From assembly GCA_913060505.1 (NCBI GenBank), contig CAJXRQ010000027.1, positions 1 to 40,156 of the forward strand: a DNA stretch of 40,156 bases, written 5' to 3'. The stretch is from an uncultured Desulfovibrio sp. GTDB taxonomy: Bacteria; Desulfobacterota; Desulfovibrionia; Desulfovibrionales; Desulfovibrionaceae. Position 1 is the stretch's first letter, and every line of letters begins with the position of its first letter. The notes under the pieces are model-generated. The model saw nothing but the letters and a program-made list of their open reading frames with translations. It was not told the origin of the DNA and searched no databases. The position numbers and the translations under genes were made by a program. Below, in pieces: positions 8,018 through 16,183 of this stretch.

Positions 8018-9670
8018 CTAGTAGTAAAGGACATCCTCGGGCAGAGAGAAGTTTTCCCAATTGCCGCCCTTGTAGTGTTGTATTTTTTCCAGCAGAAACA
8101 TGGACCTGTTGTACATTTCCTTGGCAAATTTGAAATTGAGCTCGAACCTTGTGGATGTATAGAACGAGCGGGCCAGGGCAAAGGTCATGCGGGCTTCGAA
8201 TGTCGTATCCTTATGCTTTTCTGCAAAGCCTTTTGCAAAACCATAAAATTGCCGGATGACACTGTTGATCCTGCCGCGGTGTTCCGTATCAAAGATGGGA
8301 ATGCGGAAGTTGGATACCAGAAAAACCGAAGCGTCCTGAACGTAGTCGAAATCCCGTGATCGATAGAGGTCGATATAGTGAATCTGCTGCGCCGCATGGT
8401 TGTAAACCACGTTGTTGACGTTGAAGTCACCGTGGATGAAGACCGAGAAAGGGGCTTCCAGTTCGTCTTCAATGTCCGCACATTGCTGCAAAAGGATTTC
8501 GGTTGATCGGATTTCGGCTTCGCCGACGGCTTTGGGTATGCGCCAGAATTCAGGGTGTGTCTGGAGAACTCCTTCCAGCCGGGACTGGATCTGCCAGATG
8601 TAGTTTGTCTTTACGGGCAGCGATTCCATTGTGGTGGTCCATGTTTCCAGCACGGTACTTTCAAAGATGAACAGGGCATTGCGCACATATTCGTCGTCAC
8701 CGGAAAGAACCACCTCATCCAAGGTACAACCATTGAGGAATTCAACCAGCATGGCACCTTTGTTCGAATCCTCGTGGAATCCGTATATGTCGGCCACGAG
8801 GTCCGGGAATGTCTGCTTCCAGCGATTGATGGATTCGCGTTCCTTTCGGATTTTTTCGAGGTTGCCCTCCTTGTAGATGCTGCCCTGTTTCCTGTCGTCG
8901 CTGGAGCGGGTCGCCTCACGCTGTTCCACCTTGCCGATGCGGCAGCCGGAACGTGTTCCCCAGATGGCGCTGAAGTCGATATCAGCAAAGGAGTCGCTGA
9001 AGCCGGATTTGGTCAGAGTCTGTTGCAGGGCGTCGAACTGCTCGATTTTGATGCGTTCACCCAACAGCGAGAAAATAATCGCTTCGCCGATGTTCAACAA
9101 AGCGTCGCCCACCCGTTCGAAGTAGCGGAAGATGAACAGGATGGTGATCAGGCTCTGCGCATCGCGGCCCATACCTATTTCATTCATGACCCTGTCGAAA
9201 ACGGCTTTGTAGACGTTGTCCAACATCGGCTCGGACTTGCAGATGAACAGGGCCTTGGGCATATCCTCTTCATGATAGGCGGAAAGAATGCTTTCCATCC
9301 TTTCCATGATGATGGTGAACACCTCTTCATAATCATAGCGATTGATGAAGAACTGGTCGTCCAGATACCGCATTTGCTTGATGATGTTTACAAAATAGTC
9401 GGCGATTTTTTCAAGGTTCACGCACATGACCTGAATGGCCCGGATCTTGTTGATCTGGTTCCTGTCCAGGGATTTGTCCGAGTGTATGCGTGAGTAACAT
9501 TTGTTCTCGATGATGGTTTTCAGATTGTCGATGTAGTCGTCCCTTGAAATGATCTTGGAATAGCGCTTACGGGAGGGCGATTTCAAGAATTTGTGGGTCG
9601 AACGGGCCTGATTTTCGACTTCAAGGACAATGAATTTGAAGTTCTCGTCCAATCCTTCAAAAGTGATCAT
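8018..9670 (-). CDS. PhoU-like domain fused to an APH/choline-kinase-like phosphotransferase
   Basis: 550 residues from the ATG at 9670, chosen because it follows the upstream stop by 5 bases with AAGGTGG in front; a longer frame to 9733 has no such support. Residues ~1-225 are helical and PhoU-like, with NLEKIADYFVNI and RYFERVGDALLNIGEAI (near 175-195) giving the E/D-rich metal motif. After a linker, a kinase of the aminoglycoside phosphotransferase superfamily follows: a possible ATP-site Lys in SIYKEGN, the Brenner motif HGDFNVNN near 410, and the metal Asp in YIDLYRSRDFD about 20 residues later. The substrate may be a sugar, alcohol or protein. PhoU suggests a phosphate signal or binding to phosphate-bearing partners. 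Confidence 0.85.
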   Translation of the reverse strand: MITFEGLDENFKFIVLEVENQARSTHKFLKSPSRKRYSKIISRDDYIDNLKTIIENKCYSRIHSDKSLDRNQINKIRAIQVMCVNLEKIADYFVNIIKQMRYLDDQFFINRYDYEEVFTIIMERMESILSAYHEEDMPKALFICKSEPMLDNVYKAVFDRVMNEIGMGRDAQSLITILFIFRYFERVGDALLNIGEAIIFSLLGERIKIEQFDALQQTLTKSGFSDSFADIDFSAIWGTRSGCRIGKVEQREATRSSDDRKQGSIYKEGNLEKIRKERESINRWKQTFPDLVADIYGFHEDSNKGAMLVEFLNGCTLDEVVLSGDDEYVRNALFIFESTVLETWTTTMESLPVKTNYIWQIQSRLEGVLQTHPEFWRIPKAVGEAEIRSTEILLQQCADIEDELEAPFSVFIHGDFNVNNVVYNHAAQQIHYIDLYRSRDFDYVQDASVFLVSNFRIPIFDTEHRGRINSVIRQFYGFAKGFAEKHKDTTFEARMTFALARSFYTSTRFELNFKFAKEMYNRSMFLLEKIQHYKGGNWENFSLPEDVLYY

Positions 9671-9675
9671 CGCTG

Positions 9676-9942
9676 TCAGTCCACCTTGAGTGCGGGTTGT
9701 CCTTCCGGTTGCGGTTGGGTGTTGTCTTTCCAACCGATCTTGATGCTCAGTTTGCTTGTGCTGTCTTTTTTCTTGGCTTTGACCGTGAAGCTTAACAACC
9801 CGTGAGGGGCAAGCTCGATGGTGTCGCCATTGGTGGAGAGGGTAATGCTGCCCTTTTCAAAACCTTCGGTGAGCGATTGCAGGAAAATCCTGATGCTTTC
9901 GCTGTCCTGCAGTGAATCAAAGACAAATTTTTCTTCCGCCAT
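9676..9942 (-). CDS. Amphi-Trp domain protein, minimal form
   Basis: 88-residue protein that is essentially the bare amphi-Trp domain: helix SESIRIFLQSLTEGFEKG, strands with TIELAPHG, and the final amphipathic LSIKIGWKDN with the family Trp near residue 76. An AAGGAG site lies 6 bases before the ATG. It sits 5 bases upstream of the PhoU-kinase and 16 bases after the PHP-type gene. It is the shortest of the three paralogues in this operon, and comparison with it shows which parts of the other two are extensions. Molecular role unknown; a substrate, carrier or scaffold for the GAK enzymes is possible. Confidence 0.82.
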   Translation of the reverse strand: MAEEKFVFDSLQDSESIRIFLQSLTEGFEKGSITLSTNGDTIELAPHGLLSFTVKAKKKDSTSKLSIKIGWKDNTQPQPEGQPALKVD

Positions 9943-9958
9943 GCGTTGCTCCTTTGGC

Positions 9959-11122
9959 TCAACCGGTCAGCCGGTCCTTGTATTCCCTGATGATGGTTCT
10001 TCGGGATATGCCATTTACAATGAGTTTCTTGCGTATGTTCAAATCGTCCCACGCGGGCTGCAGGCCGATTTCGCGTGCCGCCTTGGCCGTGTCCTGCTGA
10101 TCGACTGGCTTGGTTTTTTCTCCCATGTGGCAATCATCACCCATAAAAATGAGCATCTTGCGTTCAGAAGCACTACGTCGTTCGTTTTGTTCATTGACGA
10201 CAGAAATGAGAAATTCCGTGTATTCCTGGGACTGCGGATTCCAGACCTCTATGCCGTCCACGTCGTAGTTGCGCAAAAGAATGGGCCAGAATTGTTCGGG
10301 GTGCGGTATGATCACGCAGCCGCCGAGTCCGCGAACTTCTTCAATTACCTCACTGGCCCGGTAGAAGAAGGAAAGGTTGAAGCCCTGCTTGACCAGCTTT
10401 TTGACCGCCTTGAGGTAAGCCTGCACCCGGTCCACGGCGTTATCGCCCAGTGTGGGACGCATGGTATCGAACCAGTTGCGGAGCAGTTTGTTTTTGACGG
10501 AAAGGCGGGGGACGTCCGTCCAGTTTGCGTCCAGCAGTTGCTCGACCTTGAAAACATTGATTCGCACAAATTCAATGAGGTCCGCATCTGCGCCTGTGGA
10601 TTTGGCCGCCTGATTGATGCGTGCCTCGTCCGGCTTGGTGATGGTGTGCATGAATTCGAAAAGTTGACCGGAGCGATATTTGAATGTGTGGGCCAGCATG
10701 GATTTGAGCACATTCGCATTTTCCACGCGTTCGTTGGCGAAATGCAGGAGTAGTTGCACCTTACGGTTGAATCCGCTGGAAAAGCAGTCCACCTCCACCC
10801 CCGTGTAGTTTTCCCAACTCATGAGCACGTTGTGTTGGGTGGGGATAAGCAGTTCTTCCGTGCGGTTGGGGAACATGGCATTCACGCGGGTGCGGATATG
10901 TTCCATGTCCACAAATTCCGGGTGCCAGTGAACTGCCAGCAGGGCTTCCTGCCGAACCTGAACACTGGGGGGAGTGATGACTTGCTCTACCTGCCATGGA
11001 GCAAGATCCGTGGAAACGACCTGGAAGAATCGTTCGCGGTCATCGTCCGTTATTTCTTCGGTCGCCACGGCCTGGAATGTCCGGCATTCCGTACCGTCTT
11101 CGCTGTGCTTTATGAGTTTCAT
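9959..11122 (-). CDS. PHP-type metal-dependent hydrolase in the GAK operon
   Basis: 387-residue protein with the metal-binding signature of the PHP superfamily: HWH at residues 65-67, an IIPHPEQFW segment near 273 (third motif) and FMGDDCHMG near 325-330 (the DxH motif). PHP proteins hydrolyse phosphoester bonds with two or three metal ions, for example histidinol phosphatase and the polymerase proofreading domain. A helical insertion of about 100 residues (about 120-240) separates the first and later motifs. It could reverse phosphorylations placed by the two kinases of this operon, which is inference. GGAG precedes the ATG. I do not recall a dedicated name for this GAK member. Confidence 0.75.
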   Translation of the reverse strand: MKLIKHSEDGTECRTFQAVATEEITDDDRERFFQVVSTDLAPWQVEQVITPPSVQVRQEALLAVHWHPEFVDMEHIRTRVNAMFPNRTEELLIPTQHNVLMSWENYTGVEVDCFSSGFNRKVQLLLHFANERVENANVLKSMLAHTFKYRSGQLFEFMHTITKPDEARINQAAKSTGADADLIEFVRINVFKVEQLLDANWTDVPRLSVKNKLLRNWFDTMRPTLGDNAVDRVQAYLKAVKKLVKQGFNLSFFYRASEVIEEVRGLGGCVIIPHPEQFWPILLRNYDVDGIEVWNPQSQEYTEFLISVVNEQNERRSASERKMLIFMGDDCHMGEKTKPVDQQDTAKAAREIGLQPAWDDLNIRKKLIVNGISRRTIIREYKDRLTG

Positions 11123-11146
11123 GTTTGTTGCTCCAAGGCGTTTCTT

Positions 11147-11671
11147 TCAGTCGTATTTTGCGTGGCAACGGCTTTTCTCGTGGACGAGAGCATCGATGGT
11201 CTCATGCATTCTGGCCAAGTCTTCGGCATCGCATGCCGCCTTGAATGCACTGCAGGCCCTGATGTAATCGTCGTAGTAGTCGTCGCCATATCCCGGATAT
11301 GTGACCATCAACTCGGAGTCTTCAAGAAAGGAGTCTATGGCCGCGCGGGGGGGCATCTGGTTTTCATGAATCATTTTCAGCAGAAGTTTGAAACTTGATT
11401 TCATGCGTTTTTTCAGTGTCTTATATTTGGGCTTTCCCGTTGTCTGTCCTGTCTCGTCCGTGAAGTCTTCGCAAGGCACTTCGCTTTTGATTCGGACCTT
11501 GAGGCATATCTGTCCGAATTCATCCTTTGCACTGATTTTTATTTTTTTGAAATCGTCTACACAGGCCAATTCCTCTTCGCCCCCAGTTTTCAATGCTTGG
11601 GCGAGTTTATGCAGAAAATCGGCTAGTTCCTTCCTTGTGGTGAATTGGCTTATCTTGACATCATTACCCAT
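11147..11671 (-). CDS. GAK system XXXCH protein
   Basis: 174 residues, first gene of the minus-strand operon, with an AAGGAG site 6 bases before the ATG. The N-terminal ~60 residues (FTTRKELADFLHKLAQALKTG, then strands) look like a degenerate amphi-Trp-type helix-plus-strands unit. The C-terminal ~75 residues are helical and end in a Cys-His pair (SRCHAKYD), the feature from which I recall the 'XXXCH domain' family of GAK systems being named. The near-terminal Cys-His could be a modification or metal site. It is separated from the PHP-type gene by 24 bases. Function unknown. Confidence 0.8.
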   Translation of the reverse strand: MGNDVKISQFTTRKELADFLHKLAQALKTGGEEELACVDDFKKIKISAKDEFGQICLKVRIKSEVPCEDFTDETGQTTGKPKYKTLKKRMKSSFKLLLKMIHENQMPPRAAIDSFLEDSELMVTYPGYGDDYYDDYIRACSAFKAACDAEDLARMHETIDALVHEKSRCHAKYD

Positions 11672-11730
11672 GGGGAACTCCTTGCGTTCGAGAGTAAGAG
11701 CGCTAGCACACGTGTTACAAAAAACAATCC

Positions 11731-11750
11731 TGTTTTGTGATCATAACAGA
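11731..11750. promoter_or_regulatory. Imperfect dyad near the GAK promoter, possible operator
   Basis: A 20-bp imperfect palindrome, CTGTT/AACAG at the ends with 7 of 10 positions matching between halves. It lies just downstream of the predicted -10 on the minus strand, over the expected start of transcription. It could be a regulator site; which regulator is not known. Chance occurrence is possible. Confidence 0.3.
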
Positions 11751-11761
11751 ATCTTCACGCT

Positions 11762-11790
11762 ATTGTATCGCATATTTTACGGGCTGTTGA
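11762..11790 (-). promoter_or_regulatory. Predicted sigma-70-type promoter of the GAK operon
   Basis: On the minus strand, TCAACA (4 of 6 to TTGACA) is separated by exactly 17 bases from TACAAT (5 of 6 to TATAAT), about 90 bases upstream of the first GAK gene. No other gene lies in 11672-11997, so this 326-base gap is the natural control region. I see nothing else clear in it. Confidence 0.4.
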
Positions 11791-11997
11791 AAGTAGCTCC
11801 GGGATTCTCTTCGACTGGCTTCAAAAATATTTTTCCTGTGGCTTTCATAAGTTGCCGAGTCGCCTATTGGAGGTGCTTCCGATTATAACACTATGCTAAA
11901 AGCCTGTTGAATGGGATGGAATATAACACAAGTCACACAACTGTAACATTATGTGCGGATGGAAGGGAGTGATTTTGTGGTGGTCGGGCGGAAGAGG

Positions 11998-12279
11998 TCA
12001 GTCGTTATCCCGGTTGCGTACATCGTCTCGCCAATGCATGAGCGGAGCGCAGCAGCCCTGGCCTTCAAACAGTTGCTTGCGGGCTTCGGCGCCCAGCTCC
12101 GGGTCCAGCATGAGCAGGCAGACGTACCGGTTCAGCTGTTCGTCCCAAAACAGGTCCGGGCAACGTTTGCGATAGCCGTATTTGCGGTGGGAGACCTCGC
12201 ATTGGTCCGAGAGACAACACCAGCCGCAACCGACACAGGGTTTAGAAGACAAGAGCCATGCCGCCTTCGCAAGAGGCAT
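11998..12279 (-). CDS. Small Cys-cluster protein (YkgJ-like)
   Basis: 93-residue protein with Cys motifs CVGCGWCC (residues 15-22) followed by further Cys at about 27, 40, 54 and 76-77. This resembles small zinc/iron-chelating YkgJ-type proteins with the core CxxCxxCC. Such proteins are soluble and of unknown function. It ends at 11998, facing away from the Tex gene, with 242 bases between the two starts. The start chosen gives the full Cys cluster, but no strong ribosome site precedes it, so the N-terminus is uncertain. Confidence 0.6.
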   Translation of the reverse strand: MPLAKAAWLLSSKPCVGCGWCCLSDQCEVSHRKYGYRKRCPDLFWDEQLNRYVCLLMLDPELGAEARKQLFEGQGCCAPLMHWRDDVRNRDND

Positions 12280-12521
12280 GACAGGCGGTGCAGGGATAAA
12301 GTGCCGGGAAAGGTGTGGTTTGGGTATTCATGTTTGGTCCATGTTTTATTGGGGATGGCTATTGTCGTGCCTGACCCAGAATAAAGCACTTGTCGCAGGG
12401 TGTAAATTGCTTTGCTGATTTGATTTTTTTCATGTTCAGGCATGTTTTTCTAAACATCCTCTTGACGCGGCTGGCTGAATCCGTTTCAAGTGTGGCCTGT
12501 TTTTCAATGTTCAGCAAAAGG

Positions 12522-14666
12522 ATGGATCATTACGTGAGCCAGGATCATGTTCGTATTATCGGCAAGGAACTTTCCCTCAAGGAAACGTATGTGGCGGCCG
12601 TGGCAAAACTCATTGAAGAAGGCGCGACAGTGCCGTTCATTGCCCGCTACCGCAAGGAAGCGACCGGGGCGATGGATGAAGTTGCCGTGGCTTCCGTGCG
12701 CGACAGGATGACCGAACTTGCCGAGCTGGATAAACGGCGTGAGGCGATTCTGGGTTCGCTTGCCGAGCGCAATCTGCTCACGGATGAATTGAAAACATCC
12801 ATTGAAGGAGCACAGGACAAGGCTCGTCTTGAAGACATTTACTTGCCGCACCGTCCCAAGCGGCGTACCCGGGCGGCCATGGCGCGGGAACGTGGCCTTG
12901 AGCCTCTGTCCAAAAAACTTTTTGCCCAGCGTGGCGTGGAACCCGATGTTGCCGCGCGTGCGTATGTGAACCCGGAAAAGGACGTACCGGATTGTGCCGC
13001 CGCCCTTGCTGGTGCACGCGACATCATTGCGGAGCATGTCAGCGAGAATTCACGAACCCGTGCAGCCATGCGCACGTTGTTCATGCGAAGAGGGCTGTTT
13101 TGCGCCAAGGTGGCCAAAGGCAAGGAAGAAGAAGGAGCGACCTACCGGGATTGGTTTGACTGGAGTGAACCACTTCGTTCCATTGCCGGGCACCGTGCTT
13201 TGGCCATGTTTCGCGGCGAGCGCGAGGGGATGCTTGTGCTGAGTCTGCGCCCTCCCGAGGACGAAGCTCTGGACGTGCTGCAACGCGGTATTGTGTGTGG
13301 TCATGGTGCGGATTCCCGGGAAGTGGCTACGGCAATCAAGGACGGTTACCGTCGTTTGCTGGCTCCTTCCATGGAGAACGAGCTGCGTGCCGAGGTCCGT
13401 AAACGGGCGGACCATGAGGCTATCCAAGTATTTGCGGCAAACCTGCGTGAGCTGCTGCTGGCCGCGCCGCTGGGACAAAAAGGTGTGCTCGCTCTTGATC
13501 CCGGTTTCCGAACCGGGGCCAAACTGACCGTGCTGGATGGGCAGGGAGCTCTGTTGCATCACGAAACAATTTTTCCCACGGGATCGGACAAACAGCAAAA
13601 GCAGGCCGCACAAACCCTGCGGGATCTGTGCAGAGAGTACGCCGTACAGGTCGTGGCTGTGGGCAACGGTACGGCAGGCCGGGAAACGGAAGCCTTTGTA
13701 CGCGGTCTTGATCTGGGCATTCCTGCGGTGTTGGTCAATGAAGCCGGAGCTTCCGTGTATTCCGCCTCGGATGTCGCAAGACAGGAATTCCCTGATCTGG
13801 ATTTGACCGTGCGCGGATCGGTGAGCATTGGCCGCAGGCTCATGGATCCTTTGGCCGAGCTGGTCAAGGTCGATCCCAAGGCTATTGGCGTGGGACAATA
13901 CCAGCATGACGTGGACGCTGCTGCTCTCAAGGCCGCGCTGGATGATGTGGTCGCCAGTTGTGTGAATGCCGTTGGCGTGGATCTGAATACCGCCAGTGCG
14001 GAACTGTTGGCCCATGTATCCGGCCTTGGTCCTGTGTTGGCGCGTAATATTGTGGCGCACCGGGATGCCAACGGCCCATTTGCTTCCCGCCGCCAGTTGC
14101 TGGATGTCAAACGGCTTGGTCCAAAGGCTTTTGAGCAGGCTGCCGGCTTTTTACGTGTGCGTGGAAAGAATCCTTTGGATGCCAGCGCAGTGCACCCGGA
14201 GCGATACGCTTTGGTGAAGAATATGGCTCGTGATGCCGGTTGTTCCGTGGATGAGTTGATGCAGCGCGAAGAACTTCGTCGCTCCATTGAACTTGATAAG
14301 TATGCTGGTAACGGTGTCGGGATGCCTACGTTGAAGGACATCATGAAGGAGCTGGAAAAGCCGGGACGCGATCCCCGGGCGGAATTCAGCCCGTTCAGCT
14401 TTGCTGAGGGTGTCAACGATATAAAGGATTTGCGTGAAGGAATGCGTTTGCCCGGTATCGTTACCAATGTGACCAAGTTCGGGGCTTTTGTGGACGTGGG
14501 TGTTCATCGTGACGGGTTGGTGCACATCAGCCAGTTGGCGGACCGTTTTGTGCGCGATCCTTCCGAGGTCGTGGCGGCAAGGCGCGAAGTCATGGTCACG
14601 GTGATCGGCATCGACGAAGCGCGTGGGCGCATCAATTTGAGCATGAAATCCGGCCAGAAGGGATAA
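12522..14666 (+). CDS. tex: Tex family RNA-binding transcription accessory protein
   Basis: About 714 residues from 12522, matching the family length. Domains in order: the N-terminal helical region (IARYRKEATGAMDE, about 40-55), a YqgF/RuvC-like domain (VLALDPGFRTGAKLTVLDG, about 325), helix-hairpin-helix motifs (LNTASAELLAHVSGLGP, about 490), and a C-terminal S1 RNA-binding domain (GIVTNVTKFGAFVDVG, about 647-662). Tex binds nucleic acid and affects transcription and RNA turnover. An in-frame extension up to 12390 is hydrophobic and unlike Tex. GTG at 12534, with AAGGA 11 bases upstream, is an equally good start. A -35-like TTGACG at 12462 would place transcription start before either. Confidence 0.93.
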   Translation: MDHYVSQDHVRIIGKELSLKETYVAAVAKLIEEGATVPFIARYRKEATGAMDEVAVASVRDRMTELAELDKRREAILGSLAERNLLTDELKTSIEGAQDKARLEDIYLPHRPKRRTRAAMARERGLEPLSKKLFAQRGVEPDVAARAYVNPEKDVPDCAAALAGARDIIAEHVSENSRTRAAMRTLFMRRGLFCAKVAKGKEEEGATYRDWFDWSEPLRSIAGHRALAMFRGEREGMLVLSLRPPEDEALDVLQRGIVCGHGADSREVATAIKDGYRRLLAPSMENELRAEVRKRADHEAIQVFAANLRELLLAAPLGQKGVLALDPGFRTGAKLTVLDGQGALLHHETIFPTGSDKQQKQAAQTLRDLCREYAVQVVAVGNGTAGRETEAFVRGLDLGIPAVLVNEAGASVYSASDVARQEFPDLDLTVRGSVSIGRRLMDPLAELVKVDPKAIGVGQYQHDVDAAALKAALDDVVASCVNAVGVDLNTASAELLAHVSGLGPVLARNIVAHRDANGPFASRRQLLDVKRLGPKAFEQAAGFLRVRGKNPLDASAVHPERYALVKNMARDAGCSVDELMQREELRRSIELDKYAGNGVGMPTLKDIMKELEKPGRDPRAEFSPFSFAEGVNDIKDLREGMRLPGIVTNVTKFGAFVDVGVHRDGLVHISQLADRFVRDPSEVVAARREVMVTVIGIDEARGRINLSMKSGQKG

Positions 14667-14737
14667 TACAGGAGCCGCATCCTGCGGTCTTTACGGAAAC
14701 GGATTCGGGGCGTACTCATTGAGTATGGCGTGTGCAT

Positions 14738-14766
14738 AAGGCGGGCCGGGTAACCCGCCTTTGTTC
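14738..14766 (+). terminator. Terminator after tex
   Basis: An 8-bp stem, 14738-14745 with 14754-14761, has an 8-base loop and a T-rich tail (TTTGTTCG). It lies 71 bases after the tex stop and before the MFS gene. Confidence 0.75.
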
Positions 14767-14829
14767 GTTTGACAACGTCGGATCCACACGGACTGCTGCC
14801 TGCCCGGGCATCAGTTTTGGAACCTCATT

Positions 14830-16005
14830 ATGTCCGATCCATCCGCTTCCGTCTCGTCTTTGCGCATTCAACTGACTGTCTTTGTACTGGTCTCCGCCTC
14901 CTTTGCCAACATCTACATCACGCAGCCCGTATTGCCTGTGTTGCAGAGCGAGTTTGCAGCGGATCTGCTCCAGGTATCCTTCACGGTTTCCGCCGTTATT
15001 CTCGGTGTTGCGTTGGCCAATCTGCCGTTTGGGGCATTGGCGGATCGTCTTCCCATTCAACCATTGATTCTGGTCGGTGGAATCATGGTAGCCGCCTGTG
15101 GGCTTTTTTGCGCGGTGACCCACAACCTTTGGCTGCTGATTGCGGCCCGTTTTGCCCAGGGCATATTCATTCCCGCTTTGACGACGTGCCTTGCCGCCTA
15201 TCTTGCCAGAACATTGCCCGTGGAAAAATTGAATGTTGTCATGGGGGCGTATGTTTCGGCTTCCGTGTTGGGAGGACTTGGAGGCCGTTTGCTGGGCGGC
15301 TGGATACATCCTCCCTTGCATTGGCGGTATGCCTTTGTTTCTGCCGCGTTGCTGATTGTTGCATCCATGGTTCTTGCTGTGCTTACGTTGCCGAAGGACA
15401 GACAGCGGTTGCCTTCCGGCCGTGAACAGGTGAGCTATTTCCAGTTGCTCAAGCGTTATGATTTGGTGCTTATCCTGTTTTGCGCTGCCGGAAGTTTTTC
15501 CATCTTCTCTTCAGTATTCAATTATCTTCCGTTTCGGCTGCAAGGCGCTCCATTCGGCTTTTCCACGGAAAAAACCACGCTTGTTTATCTTGTTTATGTG
15601 GTGGGAATTTTCATGGGACCGCTTGCGGGGAAGATCAGTAACCGGTTCGGCGGCGGAAATACGTTGCTCGTCGGTTCATTGGTTCTTGGCTGCTCGTTGT
15701 GGGTTTTGGGTGGAGAAACCGTATCGGGCGTCATTGGTGGGCTTTTCGGTGTGTGTGCCGGTTTTTTCTGTATCCATGCCTCGGCCGTGGGATTGCTGAA
15801 TCGCAAGCTGCAACGCGGGCAGGGCAGGGCCAACGCCTTGTACGTGCTTTTTTATTATGTGGGCGGTTGGCTGGGCATAACCGGAGCGGGAATCGCCTAT
15901 AAACAGTATCATTGGCAGGGCGTCTTGAACATGGGGCTGTGCCTGTTGAGCATTCCGCTCATTGTGGGTGTTTTCGAGCGGATCATAGACAGGGGGGAGC
16001 GTTAA
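14830..16005 (+). CDS. Major facilitator superfamily transporter (YnfM/YgaY-like)
   Basis: 391-residue polytopic membrane protein with about twelve hydrophobic segments. The opening, FANIYITQPVLPVLQSEF (residues 25-42), and the loop NLPFGALADRLPIQP (about 65-79, the MFS loop 2-3 motif) are typical of inner-membrane drug or metabolite exporters of the YnfM/YgaY group. A second loop with KISNRFGG appears in the C-terminal half. The substrate cannot be read from sequence. It stands alone: the tex terminator precedes it, and 178 bases separate it from the next gene. Only a weak GGAA site is seen before the ATG. Confidence 0.88.
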   Translation: MSDPSASVSSLRIQLTVFVLVSASFANIYITQPVLPVLQSEFAADLLQVSFTVSAVILGVALANLPFGALADRLPIQPLILVGGIMVAACGLFCAVTHNLWLLIAARFAQGIFIPALTTCLAAYLARTLPVEKLNVVMGAYVSASVLGGLGGRLLGGWIHPPLHWRYAFVSAALLIVASMVLAVLTLPKDRQRLPSGREQVSYFQLLKRYDLVLILFCAAGSFSIFSSVFNYLPFRLQGAPFGFSTEKTTLVYLVYVVGIFMGPLAGKISNRFGGGNTLLVGSLVLGCSLWVLGGETVSGVIGGLFGVCAGFFCIHASAVGLLNRKLQRGQGRANALYVLFYYVGGWLGITGAGIAYKQYHWQGVLNMGLCLLSIPLIVGVFERIIDRGER

Positions 16006-16183
16006 AAACTTTTCCGGATTCAATCCTTCCTTTTTGGTTTTACTTTCAGCTTTTGTTTGACACAGGATGTCTTGGTCGCTATTTGTGATTTCGAAATTCA
16101 TTCTCAAATGGATGTGCCGAGATATGAAAGCTGGGCATTTTGTGATGTGGACGGCGGCTTTCATAATGCAAGGAGTCAAGCGA

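Noticed and set aside
16067..16183. Upstream extension of the HD-GYP frame
   Set aside because: A better ATG with AAGGAG at proper spacing lies at 16184; the extension has no ribosome site.
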